The notes beneath the pieces were generated by a model, which did not search any database, had not been told where the DNA came from, and saw nothing but the letters and a program-made list of their open reading frames with translations. A stretch of 64,000 nucleotides of DNA, from the NCBI RefSeq assembly GCF_000307105.1, contig NC_018645.1, positions 3,619,501 to 3,683,500 of the forward strand, in the 5' to 3' direction. How positions within the stretch are numbered: position 1 is the stretch's first letter; each line of letters begins with the position of its first letter. Source of the stretch: Desulfobacula toluolica Tol2 (lineage in GTDB: Bacteria; Desulfobacterota; Desulfobacteria; Desulfobacterales; Desulfobacteraceae). The position numbers and the translations under genes are program-made. This document shows, one piece after another, positions 1 to 8,019 of this stretch.

Positions 1-393
1 CTGCGCTATCTTTCAAGATATGTGTTCCGGGTTGCCATCTCCAATAATCGTATTAAAAGCATTGAAAATGGCGTCATCAAATTTTTGTATAAAGACCGTG
101 AAAAAAAGAAGTGGAAAACTATGGCATTGGATGCCATGGAGTTTATCCGACGGTTCTTGCAGCATGTTCTTCCCAAAGGGTTTATGAAAATTAGACATTA
201 TGGATTTCTCAATCCCAACAGCGCATTGTCCATAGAAAAAATCCGTGAACTCATCTCATTCATCCATGACATTATTGCTCTTTTTATTAAAATCCCGGAA
301 CTTGAAATACCGGGTATTAAATGCAGCCATTGCGGGCATGATTTGAAATTTATTTTCTTTGCAAAGCCGGAACCAAGAGGCAGGCCCGGATAA
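1..393 (+). CDS. IS91-family transposase, C-terminal part (cut by window edge)
   Basis: The reading frame is open from base 1 and ends at TAA 391-393, so the start lies outside the window. The translated segment RVAISNNRI, then EFIRRFLQHVLPKGFMKIRH followed by YGFL, and a terminal CSHCGHDL pair of cysteines, match the C-terminal half of the Y2-type IS91 transposases, which move by rolling-circle replication. The catalytic tyrosines would be upstream and are not visible. It lies beside the integron array on the opposite strand to the cassettes. Whether the element is complete cannot be judged. The following 394-646 holds no gene I can support. Confidence 0.8.
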   Translation: MRYLSRYVFRVAISNNRIKSIENGVIKFLYKDREKKKWKTMALDAMEFIRRFLQHVLPKGFMKIRHYGFLNPNSALSIEKIRELISFIHDIIALFIKIPELEIPGIKCSHCGHDLKFIFFAKPEPRGRPG

Positions 394-646
394 CTTCACA
401 AAACTGACTACCCGGTGTTGCTCGACTTTAAAAACAGCCTGATAAATGACTATCGACATGCTTCAGTATCCGTACGCCAAATTGACGGTATTTTAATTTT
501 TGACCTGGGTTTTAAGGGCTGAAAACGACCTGAATTTTGATTTTTACATCAGGATAAAGGCCATCTTTTGATATTTTAATCACATCTTGTCATAAACACA
601 TCCAGCAAATCGTTAACCTTTCCCCCTATTGATCCGCGGCTTCTTG

Positions 647-705
647 AACCATAGGATTAGTACCGAGCCTCGTGCCTCGGCACGGTTACTAATCCTTTAT
701 TTGTT
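647..705 (-). repeat. Compact attC-like site (59 nt)
   Basis: On the minus strand the segment starts AAC and ends GTT. Its arms AGGATTAGTA and TACTAATCCT are perfectly complementary and enclose a GC-rich inner hairpin. The AAC overlaps the TAA stop of the adjacent minus-strand gene, as is common for cassette genes. It is unrelated in sequence to the roughly 118-nt attC family in the rest of the array. It could instead be a simple terminator hairpin, although it lacks a T-run. Confidence 0.5.
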
Positions 706-931
706 ATGCGGTTTTGTTTGTTCTATGTCCTATTAGACCGTGCCAATATCCTTTTAATCTATTTTTAAGTTTATGCCTGCAATCATCGCAGAATGCTGGA
801 AGATTTGGCATGTTAGTTTTTTCCCTTACCCATATTAGATCAGATGTCGATCTACGATTAAGTAACTCACCGCAATCATCACAGTAGATCTGTGAAAACA
901 CTTGTTTTTTCTTTTTATATTTTTTACTCAT
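704..931 (-). CDS. Small Cys-rich (zinc-ribbon-like) protein, putative cassette gene
   Basis: A 75-residue, very basic protein with CDDCGELL near residue 18 and CDDC near residue 48: two CxxC pairs about 30 residues apart, the spacing of a zinc ribbon. It has no signal peptide or membrane segment. The start is ATG at 931. The stop TAA overlaps the first core triplet of the compact attC-like site at 647-705, which supports a cassette origin. I do not recognise the family. Such small zinc ribbons often bind nucleic acid or chaperone partners, but nothing here shows which. Confidence 0.6.
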   Translation of the reverse strand: MSKKYKKKKQVFSQIYCDDCGELLNRRSTSDLIWVREKTNMPNLPAFCDDCRHKLKNRLKGYWHGLIGHRTNKTA

Positions 932-1097
932 TAATATCCTTAACGTATTATTTTAAACTGAGGGCTATCATTTTAAGCTAGAACACCCCGTAGAATAAGG
1001 ATCTTCTGAAAGGGCTTGTTTCTGAGGCTTACACGCTGAAAGATTCTCATCTATCGGTTCAAACTGTCCCGCTTTAGTCAGTAGCTAAGCTGAGCAT

Positions 1098-1216
1098 AAC
1101 GCTTGGGTAACGGGCAGCAAGGGTTTCCAAAAAAGTTAATTGAAAGCACATCATTCAAAAGTTTTTTCAACCTTTAAAAAGAAGGAGACCCTTGCTGTCC
1201 GGTTCACCCGCCTGTT
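1098..1216 (-). repeat. attC site a, with group II intron at its AAC end
   Basis: Member of the roughly 118-nt attC family. On the minus strand it runs from AACAGGCGGGTGAACCGG to TTACCCAAGCGTT. The outer arms (AACAGGCGGGTGAACCGGACAG against AACGCTTGGGTAACGGGCAG on the other strand) are complementary except for an extra base and mismatches, the typical attC asymmetry. The plus-strand GTT at 1214-1216 is followed at once by the 5' end of the group II intron; without the intron the core would read GTTAGAT. Confidence 0.85.
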
Positions 1217-3147
1217 GTGTGCCGGGCACGGCACACGTCTTAAGGGTGAGCCTGCATCTTCCTTTATGGAAGTCAAGGCAAGTCCCAAGCCCAGCCAGAT
1301 GGAGGCGAAGGGCATAGTGTTATCACAACGGGGTCCCGGTGACGGTACTCCGGAAGGCAGTGGCTTCGCCGAGGCGGAGTGGCACAAAAGTACGGGGTGA
1401 CGTACAGAAATCGAGTTAGGCGTGCATTTGCGGGACGAGCCTGCAACACAAGGTAAAGTCCTCTATCCATTATAGGCAATGTCCGTATACTCGGCACCCA
1501 CGTATTGAAAGACGTGTGTTTTACCCCGGGAGATCTTCCATGCTGCCCTGGGATGCCGCGTGCGGCAGAAATTGGCTGAGGGCAGGGTAACCTGCTCCGA
1601 CCGCATGGAAGAAGTCAGCAGAGGGCATAGTAGCCGCAGGAAAACGAGCCGTGAATTCCACGGAGGACTCACCCCGGTGAAGGCCCGAACGGTGCCCGGA
1701 CCGAATGGTACGGGTAAATGATAGAGACAAATAGGAGGTGTATACTTATGGACATATTGCCACAGCAGATGGAAATGTTCACAGCGTTACAGATCACCGA
1801 AAGTCCGACAGAAAGTTCCCGACTCATGGAATTTATCCTTGAAAGGGGAAACATGTTCAGAGCATTAAAAAGGGTCCGTAGCAACAAAGGGGCACCTGGA
1901 ATCGACAACATGACCGTTGATCAACTACCGGGTTACCTCAGACGCCACTGGCCCAAAGTTAAGGGAAAGTTGCTGCAGGGAAACTACAAGCCATTACCGG
2001 TGAAAAGGAAAGAAATTCCTAAACCCGATGGCGGAGTAAGACTGCTCGGCATTCCAACAGTTTTGGATCGTTTGATCCAGCAAGCCGTCAGCGAGATATT
2101 GCAGCAAATATGGGACCCGCATTTTTCTGAGTCCAGTCATGGATTCAGACCTGGAAGATCCCAGCATGATGCCATACTCCAAGGCAAAGTTTATCTGCTC
2201 TCAGGATATACACACTCTGTTAATATGGATCTTTCCAAATTTTTCGACAGAGTGAACCATGACCGCCTCATGAGCCGTCTGGCTGAAAGAATAAAGGATA
2301 AGCGGGTTCTCAAGCTTATCCGAAGTTACTTAACAGCCGGTGTCATGATCGACGGGGTGGTTGTATCTGCCGCTGAAGGAACTCCTCAAGGCGGCCCTCT
2401 TTCACCAGTGATTTCAAATATCGTTTTGGATGAACTGGATAAAGAGTTGGAGAAAAGAGGGCATAAATTTGTCAGATACGCTGATGACTTTGTCATATAT
2501 CTCAAGAGCAAGAAAGCGGCCGAACGTGTTATGAAAAGTGTTACACGGTTTATAACCGTAAAGCTCAGGCTCAAGGTCAATGAAGAGAAAAGCAAGGCCA
2601 GCCGACCATGGCTGGACAAATTTCTCGGCTACACATTTATCAGTATGTGCGGCAAGACCAAGATCCGCATACACCGGAAAACAATCGAGCGCTTCAAAGA
2701 AAGGGTTCGAGAATTAACAAACCGGAACTGTGGTCTAAGTCTTCCCCAGATCATTGATAAATTGAATATGTACATCAGGGGATGGTGGAATTATTACTGT
2801 CTCACCGAAGCAAGACACATATTCAAGTCCTTGAACGGCTGGATTATCCGCCGCTTGAGATGTGTTGTATGGAAACAGTGGAAAAATCCCGGAACGAAAA
2901 TCCGGAACCTGCTTAAACGAGGCATACCGTTTCAATATGCCGTCACTTGCGGAAATTCCCGCAAGAAACACTGGCGCATGAGCAGGGTTAAATGGGTTGT
3001 CATGGCTCTGCCAAACAAATATTTCCTTTCTCTTGGATTATTTCTGCCCGGGAACTAATCTGCCTGATCAGCCGAACCGCCGGATACGCGATCCGTATGT
3101 CCGGTGGTGTGGGAGGGCTCCTCAGTGATGGGGGGTCCTATCCCGAT
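1217..3147 (+). mobile_element. Group IIC-type (attC-targeting) intron, copy 1
   Basis: A 1931-nt element beginning GTGTGCCGGGCAC and ending TATCCCGAT, inserted directly after GTT of attC a. A domain V hairpin lies at 3076-3108 (ACCGCCGGATACG / CGTATGTCCGGTGGT), followed by a short domain VI. The 5' half (1217-1747) is the structured RNA and the reverse transcriptase gene sits in domain IV. The element is antisense to the cassettes, as reported for group IIC-attC introns. Its boundaries are confirmed by an intron-free paralogous junction at 17527-17540, compared with copy 2. Confidence 0.9.
1748..3058 (+). CDS. ltrA: Group II intron reverse transcriptase/maturase, copy 1
   Basis: A 436-residue intron-encoded protein. 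I chose ATG 1748 because AGGAGG sits nine bases upstream; an ATG at 1718 in the same frame has no such site. RT blocks are visible: GVRLLGIPTVLDRLIQQAV, HGFRPGRS, NMDLSKFFDRVNHD, GTPQGGPLSP and the catalytic YADD in VRYADDFVIYL. The maturase domain follows (GWWNYYCLTEARHIF). There is no DNA-binding or HNH endonuclease domain, as is usual for class C introns. Copy 2 differs at two residues seen here: SVTRF versus SVKRF and KASRP versus KVSRP. It should splice and mobilise its own intron and possibly others in trans. Confidence 0.93.
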   Translation: MDILPQQMEMFTALQITESPTESSRLMEFILERGNMFRALKRVRSNKGAPGIDNMTVDQLPGYLRRHWPKVKGKLLQGNYKPLPVKRKEIPKPDGGVRLLGIPTVLDRLIQQAVSEILQQIWDPHFSESSHGFRPGRSQHDAILQGKVYLLSGYTHSVNMDLSKFFDRVNHDRLMSRLAERIKDKRVLKLIRSYLTAGVMIDGVVVSAAEGTPQGGPLSPVISNIVLDELDKELEKRGHKFVRYADDFVIYLKSKKAAERVMKSVTRFITVKLRLKVNEEKSKASRPWLDKFLGYTFISMCGKTKIRIHRKTIERFKERVRELTNRNCGLSLPQIIDKLNMYIRGWWNYYCLTEARHIFKSLNGWIIRRLRCVVWKQWKNPGTKIRNLLKRGIPFQYAVTCGNSRKKHWRMSRVKWVVMALPNKYFLSLGLFLPGN

Positions 3148-4185
3148 AGATATTTTTTTGTTCCTGGCCCTGGGTTTTGCAAAAATTCCAGATTCTTCAT
3201 CATATTTATTTTCATATATTTGATTATCTAAATACTTGAACCATTTATGATAAACACATAAGCTGTCGTGTTCAATTGAGTATTTGATATCTTTTTCACT
3301 ACCGTCTGTTGAAATATTTCCAAAACTCATGTGGTCGCAAATTGGAGCAATTTTGTTAAGCGTTAAACCTCCAATTCTCATGGTTGTTTTTAAACTTGTA
3401 AAAATCGAGGGATATATCAATGAGATCAAGCTTTCATTAACTAAACTAGCTGAATTTACACCACAAACGAATCCATTCTTTGTTAATGTTGGTCCTCCAC
3501 TTAATCCTGGTGGAATTTTATAATTAACGGAAAAACATGGTGCATTTAGGTAGCTTTTTACAAATTTATTAACGTATATATTCGTGATCTCACCTTCATA
3601 GACAGCAAAGTCAAAAGAAAGATTGTCTCGCCAATTAAACCTTCCACTCTTGATTTCATCCAAGGGCAAGCCATTTTTACGGTCATAATCGAAATTTGTA
3701 TACCCACATGAAAATACTTTTGTTCCAATTTCAGGCATAGTTGGTTTTATCGACAAATATTCAATTGGAATCAGAGAATCATGATAAACTGGGGATGCAT
3801 AAAAGATATCTCCGGGCACACAAGCAGCAATATGTTCAATACTAATAAATGTAATATTAGATACAGTGTCGTTTTTGGAATTAAATCGAATTGCTGCAAA
3901 GCCTAAATCACCTTTTACATCAACGTGATACTTTCCTTTTGCAAGCAAATCAGCTACTTGTTGATTGTGATTTGACTTTGATAAACCCTCATCAAATACA
4001 TGAGAGGCTGAAAGCATTATCCCAAAATTACCAACAAAAAAAATAGTCCCTATCGGATAAAATGAGTTGTCACAGTAATAAGCAAAAAGCATTGTCGAAT
4101 GGCTCAAAGGATTTGTATGAGGGTTTAAATTCCAAAACATTTGTTCATTCGTTTTGTATGTTGTTATTTGATTTATAAGATTCAT
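3055..4185 (-). CDS. Trypsin-like serine protease domain protein, cassette gene with 3' end overwritten by intron
   Basis: I start at ATG 4185, 22 nt inside the cassette from the attC b AAC/GTT end; an upstream in-frame start at 4263 would lie in attC. The catalytic layout of the trypsin fold is visible: GTIFFV...SASHVF (His62), an Asp in DLGFAAIRF, and PPGLSGGP (Ser229), matching the GxSGGP oxyanion motif. There is no signal peptide, so it is probably cytoplasmic. Native codons end at 3148 (346 residues). The frame then runs 30 residues into the group II intron and stops at 3055. If the intron were absent the frame would instead enter attC a and end there. Role unknown; proteases of this type occur among cassette and defence-associated genes. 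Confidence 0.75.
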   Translation of the reverse strand: MNLINQITTYKTNEQMFWNLNPHTNPLSHSTMLFAYYCDNSFYPIGTIFFVGNFGIMLSASHVFDEGLSKSNHNQQVADLLAKGKYHVDVKGDLGFAAIRFNSKNDTVSNITFISIEHIAACVPGDIFYASPVYHDSLIPIEYLSIKPTMPEIGTKVFSCGYTNFDYDRKNGLPLDEIKSGRFNWRDNLSFDFAVYEGEITNIYVNKFVKSYLNAPCFSVNYKIPPGLSGGPTLTKNGFVCGVNSASLVNESLISLIYPSIFTSLKTTMRIGGLTLNKIAPICDHMSFGNISTDGSEKDIKYSIEHDSLCVYHKWFKYLDNQIYENKYDEESGIFAKPRARNKKISIGIGPPITEEPSHTTGHTDRVSGGSADQAD

Positions 4186-4206
4186 TTGATATTTGATATT
4201 TATTCT

Positions 4207-4324
4207 AACGCTTGGGTAACGGGCAGCAAGGGTTTCCAAAAAAGTCGATTGAAAGCACATCATTTAAAAGTTTTTTAACCTTTAAAAAGAAGGAGACCCT
4301 TGCTGTCCGGTTCACCCGCCTGTT
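4207..4324 (-). repeat. attC site b
   Basis: Intact 118-nt attC of the main family, AAC (minus, 4324-4322) to GTT (4209-4207), followed by AGAAT in the next cassette. It begins 13 nt after the higA stop codon and precedes the serine protease cassette. Confidence 0.88.
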
Positions 4325-4337
4325 CTCTTGTGTTTGA

Positions 4338-4613
4338 TTATGCCACTTCTAATTTTAGGCTCTTTCCCAAAGCTTGTGCATAGTTTACAAGAGTTGACAG
4401 ACGAATATCTTCAGCATGATTCTCAATTCTTGAAATTGCAGATTTGCCAGTTTTTAATTTATTTGCTACTTGTGCTTGAGTAAGCCCTGCATCAAGTCGA
4501 GCCTGTTTAAGAAGAGCGCCAATTTTGAACTGCTCATAGCCCTTATCATAGTTTTGAGCAAATGCAGGACTCTCTTTTTTTCTTTTCTCAATATATTTAT
4601 CAAGGTCATCCAT
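4338..4613 (-). CDS. higA: HigA-type antitoxin (XRE family), cassette higBA-1
   Basis: A 91-residue protein with an XRE helix-turn-helix over about residues 32-86 ([20 protein letters not shown], then SAISRIENH), after a short N-terminal helix. It is the second gene of a toxin-antitoxin pair: it follows the toxin by 2 nt, the HigBA order (toxin first). It should neutralise the toxin and repress the shared promoter. Its stop lies just before attC b, so the pair forms one mobile cassette. Toxin-antitoxin cassettes are known to stabilise large integron arrays. The family call is firm; the symbol is by order and fold. Confidence 0.88.
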   Translation of the reverse strand: MDDLDKYIEKRKKESPAFAQNYDKGYEQFKIGALLKQARLDAGLTQAQVANKLKTGKSAISRIENHAEDIRLSTLVNYAQALGKSLKLEVA

Positions 4614-4615
4614 AA

Positions 4616-4960
4616 TTACCTCCTGCTCAAATAATCTTTCTTTCTATTTTCTGCCAATTTAATTTCTTTCCTTGGGGTTTTCTGAGTTTTCTTTTGAAAA
4701 GAATTTGTCAAAATTATTAATTCTTGATCCTGTATAAAACCAAGAAGGCGGAAAATATTCTTTCCAACACTAACTCTTACTTCCCATATATCATCTGTGT
4801 TGACCAGTTTCTTAAAATATTTGGTTGAGATGTTTTGTGTTTCTCGTATTAATTTCAGAACCCAAGTAATTTTGGTGACCTGAGTATCTGAGAGTGATTC
4901 CAAGTGATCTTCAACGGGACATTTGCCTGAGGTGGTCTTGTAAAATGATATCAATCTCAT
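4616..4960 (-). CDS. higB: HigB/RelE-type toxin (phage Gp49-like), cassette higBA-1
   Basis: A 114-residue protein of the Gp49-like RelE/HigB superfamily. Diagnostic segments are [20 protein letters not shown] at the start, [17 protein letters not shown] in the centre, and [19 protein letters not shown] near the end. Known relatives cleave mRNA at the ribosome. It starts at ATG 4960 with no ribosome binding site: the promoter -10 ends six bases before the ATG, so the mRNA is probably leaderless. It is upstream of its antitoxin and carries its own promoter, as expected for a cassette far from an integron promoter. Confidence 0.88.
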   Translation of the reverse strand: MRLISFYKTTSGKCPVEDHLESLSDTQVTKITWVLKLIRETQNISTKYFKKLVNTDDIWEVRVSVGKNIFRLLGFIQDQELIILTNSFQKKTQKTPRKEIKLAENRKKDYLSRR

Positions 4961-4966
4961 AAATAT

Positions 4967-4995
4967 AAAGTATACAAATATGTGAACTTAGTCAA
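4967..4995 (-). promoter_or_regulatory. Promoter of higBA-1
   Basis: Minus-strand TTGACT (4995-4990), 17-bp spacer, TACTTT (4972-4967), then ATATTT and the higB ATG. The transcription start would fall at or within a base or two of the A of ATG. Confidence 0.6.
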
Positions 4996-5023
4996 GCATA
5001 TTAAAATTTGACGATTAAAAGAG

Positions 5024-5141
5024 AACGCTTGGGTAACGGGCAGCAAGGGTTTCCAAAAAAGTCGATTGAAAGCACATCATTTAAAAGTTTTTCAATCTTT
5101 AAAAAGAAGGAGACCCTTGCTGTCCGGTTCACCCGCCTGTT
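5024..5141 (-). repeat. attC site c
   Basis: Intact 118-nt attC of the main family, AAC 5141-5139 to GTT 5026-5024 on the minus strand. It closes the STAS-like cassette and precedes the higBA-1 promoter. A gap of about 180 nt (5142-5323) separates it from the upstream stop codon and holds no gene I can support. Confidence 0.87.
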
Positions 5142-5323
5142 AGAAAAAAAAACGCTCGAATAAGCCCCACCACCATTATTTAATGATTTTACTCATGATT
5201 GATCGAATATTGATGATGAGCTTTACATCTGCGTATATCGCTCACCCAATTTTTACTAAGCGTCACGATCCAGAGTTAGTGCGACGTGAGCATGTTTTTA
5301 GCTTGATTGTTTATCTTTTGTTT

Positions 5324-5689
5324 TTAATCATTCAACCAAGCCTCTGCATCTTTTTTCTCCTCTTTAGAAAAGGCTTTGATTTCAAGACCAGGTATTAGGG
5401 CTCCCTCTAATTCACTGACATTTTTTATCCAATTTTTATCTGTGAGTACGGCTGCTTTAGAGAATTTCTTTATAAGTCCGAACATTGAAGGAAGCCTTGA
5501 AAATTCTATTACAATGGCACCGATTGACGGAATGTGAAAATCAATAACATCGTATAGCATTTTACCGTTTTCTATAATCTTTGATTTCTCTTCTAATTCA
5601 TCAAGGGCAATTTTCATTTCTTTAGAATCTAATTTGCCACTCAATTCAATATCTATTCTGTTTTTTCCATTCTGAGTTATTTTGAACAT
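5324..5689 (-). CDS. SpoIIAA-like STAS-domain protein, cassette gene
   Basis: A 121-residue protein made of one small domain: an N-terminal beta strand pair (FKITQNGKNRIDIELSGKLD), a helix, DVIDFHIP in the centre, and an acidic C-terminal helix ending AEAWLND. This matches the SpoIIAA-like (STAS superfamily, PF11964-type) proteins, which are cytoplasmic and bind hydrophobic ligands or partner proteins; their roles are mostly unknown. It lies alone in its cassette between the ORF-less intron and attC c. There is no clear ribosome binding site before ATG 5689. Confidence 0.75.
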   Translation of the reverse strand: MFKITQNGKNRIDIELSGKLDSKEMKIALDELEEKSKIIENGKMLYDVIDFHIPSIGAIVIEFSRLPSMFGLIKKFSKAAVLTDKNWIKNVSELEGALIPGLEIKAFSKEEKKDAEAWLND

Positions 5690-5934
5690 GATGATTCCGA
5701 TTGTTTTTATATTTATATTTAACGTCTCTAATCATCCGCGCGGTTTTTTGCATCGGCTGAATTTACTTGATTAAAAGGCTTTTTTAGCTCATTCTTCTTT
5801 CGGCTGCGAAGATATTATACTTTATTCTGAAACCATCTGTTAAAGAATGATAAGGCTGACATGAAGAGCTATAAAAATGATAGAATCACTTAATATGCAT
5901 AAAAATAAACTCATAACGCTTTCTTCTGATTCCT

Positions 5935-6869
5935 ATCGGGTAGAAAAGAGGCCTTACGGCCTCTTTCCCCCCTCAGAACCGTACGTGACAGTTTCCCGTC
6001 ATACGGCTCAAGCATTTCAAAGGCAAAGCCTTGCAGGGCCCGCCCGGCTATTATTGTATAATGTCTTTTTAGCAATTTACAGTGATTGCCATACATTATC
6101 TTCTTAACAGCCTTTGAGATACGCATTTACAGTCTTTTAACAAATATATTTTCGTATATTTGCTGGTTGGTGCACCAGCTGACCAAATGGTCGCCGTCAT
6201 TTGCTTTCCAGCCTTTAAAGATTCTCCAAATTCTCTCTCAAGGAAACACCTGTCCGAGTGTGACTGTAAACACACCCGCCGGACGTCAGCTTCCTTTCGG
6301 ACCAGATAATGTAATCAATCTGACGATTGATATCAATCCGTATCCACCCCATTACAGGATGGCATTCGCTTTTTCCTACATCTTACTCCCGCACCCCCAA
6401 CAGTGTGCCTTGCGGTTTCACCTGCCTGATACTCCAGGCGAAGATACGGGGTTTCCACGTTCTACGTTATTGCCGATTATGGATGACTTAGATCTGTTCT
6501 CTACACCGGCGACGCAACATCTCCGTATGGGCAGTCAGAAGACCCATACCCTGACCGCTCACCTTTTGGTTCAAGCTTAACAGCCTTTTTAGCTTGTTCC
6601 TAATCACGGCGCTGCAAACATTTGCTTATGCTGATCATATCATCCGAACCCTGGCCCTCACCCGGATAAGGCTTCCCGGAGGGTGTCTGTCTCACGATTT
6701 CCACCCCTTCTGCTTGCGCAGAATTTGGTACTTTGTCGAAAGGGCTTCATACCAACACCGAATGCACCGGTGAAGCATGCCTCCTAGGGTACCGGCAGGA
6801 GAATGCCGGGTTTGGTCGAAGCTTGTGAAAGCCCCGCCAAACAGCCAATAACGTAACCTCGTGTCGCAC
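5935..6869 (-). mobile_element. ORF-less group II intron, copy 1
   Basis: A 935-nt minus-strand element with 5' end GTGCGAC at 6869 and 3' end TACCCGAT at 5935. A domain V hairpin precedes the 3' end (GAGCCGTATGACGGG...TCACGTACGGTTC), followed by a long GC-rich domain VI stem (GAGGCCGTAAGGCCTC). No reverse transcriptase frame exists on either strand; the longest plus-strand frame is accidental. The 5' exon ends ACGTTAGA, the GTT end of attC d. Copy 2 at 17975 is near-identical. It must rely on a maturase made elsewhere. Confidence 0.85.
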
Positions 6870-6872
6870 TCT

Positions 6873-6990
6873 AACGTTTGGGTAACGGGCGGCAAGGGTT
6901 TCCAATAAAGTTCATTGAAAGCACATCATTAAAAGTTTTTTCAACCTTTAAAAAGAAGGAGACCCTTGCCGTCCGGTTCACACGCTGGTT
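6873..6990 (-). repeat. attC site d
   Basis: 118-nt attC of the main family with small differences (GGCGGCAAGGGT arm, CACGCTGGTT end). Minus-strand AAC 6990-6988 follows the truncated channel gene; GTT 6875-6873 is followed by AGA and then the ORF-less intron. Confidence 0.86.
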
Positions 6991-7007
6991 AAGTTTCGAT
7001 CATACGA

Positions 7008-7234
7008 CTACTCTTTGGGAATAAATTTCGTTGCAAAAATGCTTATTAGGCCTCCCAACATGATATAGCCGAGAATCACTTCAATTGTAATTATTATTTC
7101 AGATTTGATATCGTTCGGAACAATATCACCAAAACCCAAAGTCGTAAAAGTAACGATGCTATAGTAATAGTAGGTGAATTTTGTAGGTGGCCGGTCATTT
7201 GCGATTGTAAACAATTCTGGGAAGTAAGAATACA
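7008..7234 (-). pseudogene. Potassium channel pore fragment, 5' end replaced by IS66
   Basis: The residues encoded outside the IS contain a pore helix and selectivity filter (TFTTLGFGDIVP) and one transmembrane helix (IIITIEVILGYIMLGGLISI), matching two-helix Ion_trans_2 potassium channels. The first helix and original start are missing: the frame continues into IS66 and could begin at an ATG at 7256 inside the element, which would add a few foreign residues. Adjacent loss of the GTT end of attC e on the other side of the IS suggests a deletion next to the element. It is probably non-functional. Confidence 0.7.
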
Positions 7235-7310
7235 GTAAGCGGTAATTAAACCCCATCTACTAAGGCCTCCAGATTTCGCTTAATATCTCTTCTCAAAAAG
7301 GAGGTGTGTA

Positions 7311-7631
7311 TTGAGCAAATCGTGGAAGAAAATAAACGAAGAAAAGGCAATATTCTGGAAAACACATATCGATCAATGGACTGAATCCCGCCTGTCCCAA
7401 ATAGAGTACTGCCGCCAGAATGGCCTGAGGCCGAACAGGTTCACCTATTGGAAGATTAAATTCGGTAAACCAAATCAGCCCACAGGACTGGTTCAGGTTC
7501 CTGTGCCGACTCACTTTTGTCAAGCAGGGCTAAAACTGAATATAGGCCGGGAACTGCAAGTGGAAATCCCTGACGGTTTTAAGAAAGAAACCCTTGAGCA
7601 GGTGCTTTCTGTATTGAAGGCTGTCCAATGA
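7311..7631 (+). CDS. tnpA: IS66 accessory protein TnpA, copy 1
   Basis: A 106-residue protein. TTG start at 7311, preceded by AAGGAGGTG four bases upstream, which fixes this start. The segment WKTHIDQWTESRLSQIEYCR followed by QNGLRPNRFTYWKIKF is the IS66 Orf1-type helix-turn-helix. It overlaps tnpB by 4 nt (ATGATG). It assists transposition; its exact role in IS66 is not settled. Confidence 0.92.
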   Translation: MSKSWKKINEEKAIFWKTHIDQWTESRLSQIEYCRQNGLRPNRFTYWKIKFGKPNQPTGLVQVPVPTHFCQAGLKLNIGRELQVEIPDGFKKETLEQVLSVLKAVQ

Positions 7632-7975
7632 TGAATTTTCCGTCAGACACCAAGGTCTATCTATTCTTAGGCGCAACGGATATGCGCAAAGCTATTAACG
7701 GATTGTCCGTCATTGTCAGTGAACAGATGCAACTTGACATATTTTCCTCCAACTTGTTTGTATTCTGCAACCGGACGCAGACCATTTTAAAAATTTTATA
7801 CTGGGATAAAAATGGCTTCTGTATGTGGCAGAAACGTCTTGAAAAAGACCGTTTCAAGTGGCCGAAAACATCTGACGATGTCATGAATATTACCAGTCGA
7901 GAGTTGTCCTGGTTAGTTGACGGCCTGAATATAAATCAGGCACATAAACCCTTGAAATATTCCATGATTTATTGA
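7628..7975 (+). CDS. tnpB: IS66 Orf2 protein TnpB, copy 1
   Basis: A 115-residue protein with the IS66 Orf2 signature VYLFLGATDMRKAINGLSVI and ILYWDKNGFCMWQKRLEKD. It is the second gene of the element, translationally coupled to tnpA, and is needed with TnpA and TnpC for efficient IS66 movement in studied members. Confidence 0.94.
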   Translation: MMNFPSDTKVYLFLGATDMRKAINGLSVIVSEQMQLDIFSSNLFVFCNRTQTILKILYWDKNGFCMWQKRLEKDRFKWPKTSDDVMNITSRELSWLVDGLNINQAHKPLKYSMIY

Positions 7976-8019
7976 TGTTAAAACTATGAAAAAGCCCGTG
8001 GTTATGGTATATACAGTCC

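Noticed and set aside
1140-1911. Several 60-86 codon frames before the reverse transcriptase, repeated at 14947-15707
   Set aside because: They fall in the structured 5' RNA of the group II intron on both strands and are duplicated only because the intron is.
5183-5398. 71-codon plus-strand membrane-like frame
   Set aside because: It overlaps the STAS-like gene antisense, has no ribosome binding site, and runs against the cassette direction.
5720-5843. Further attC between the STAS-like gene and the intron
   Set aside because: An AAC and a GTT are present, but the arms between them do not pair convincingly.
6086-6580. 164-codon plus-strand frame, repeated at 18125-18619
   Set aside because: It lies antisense inside the ORF-less group II intron; the protein has no family features and its conservation is explained by intron RNA conservation.
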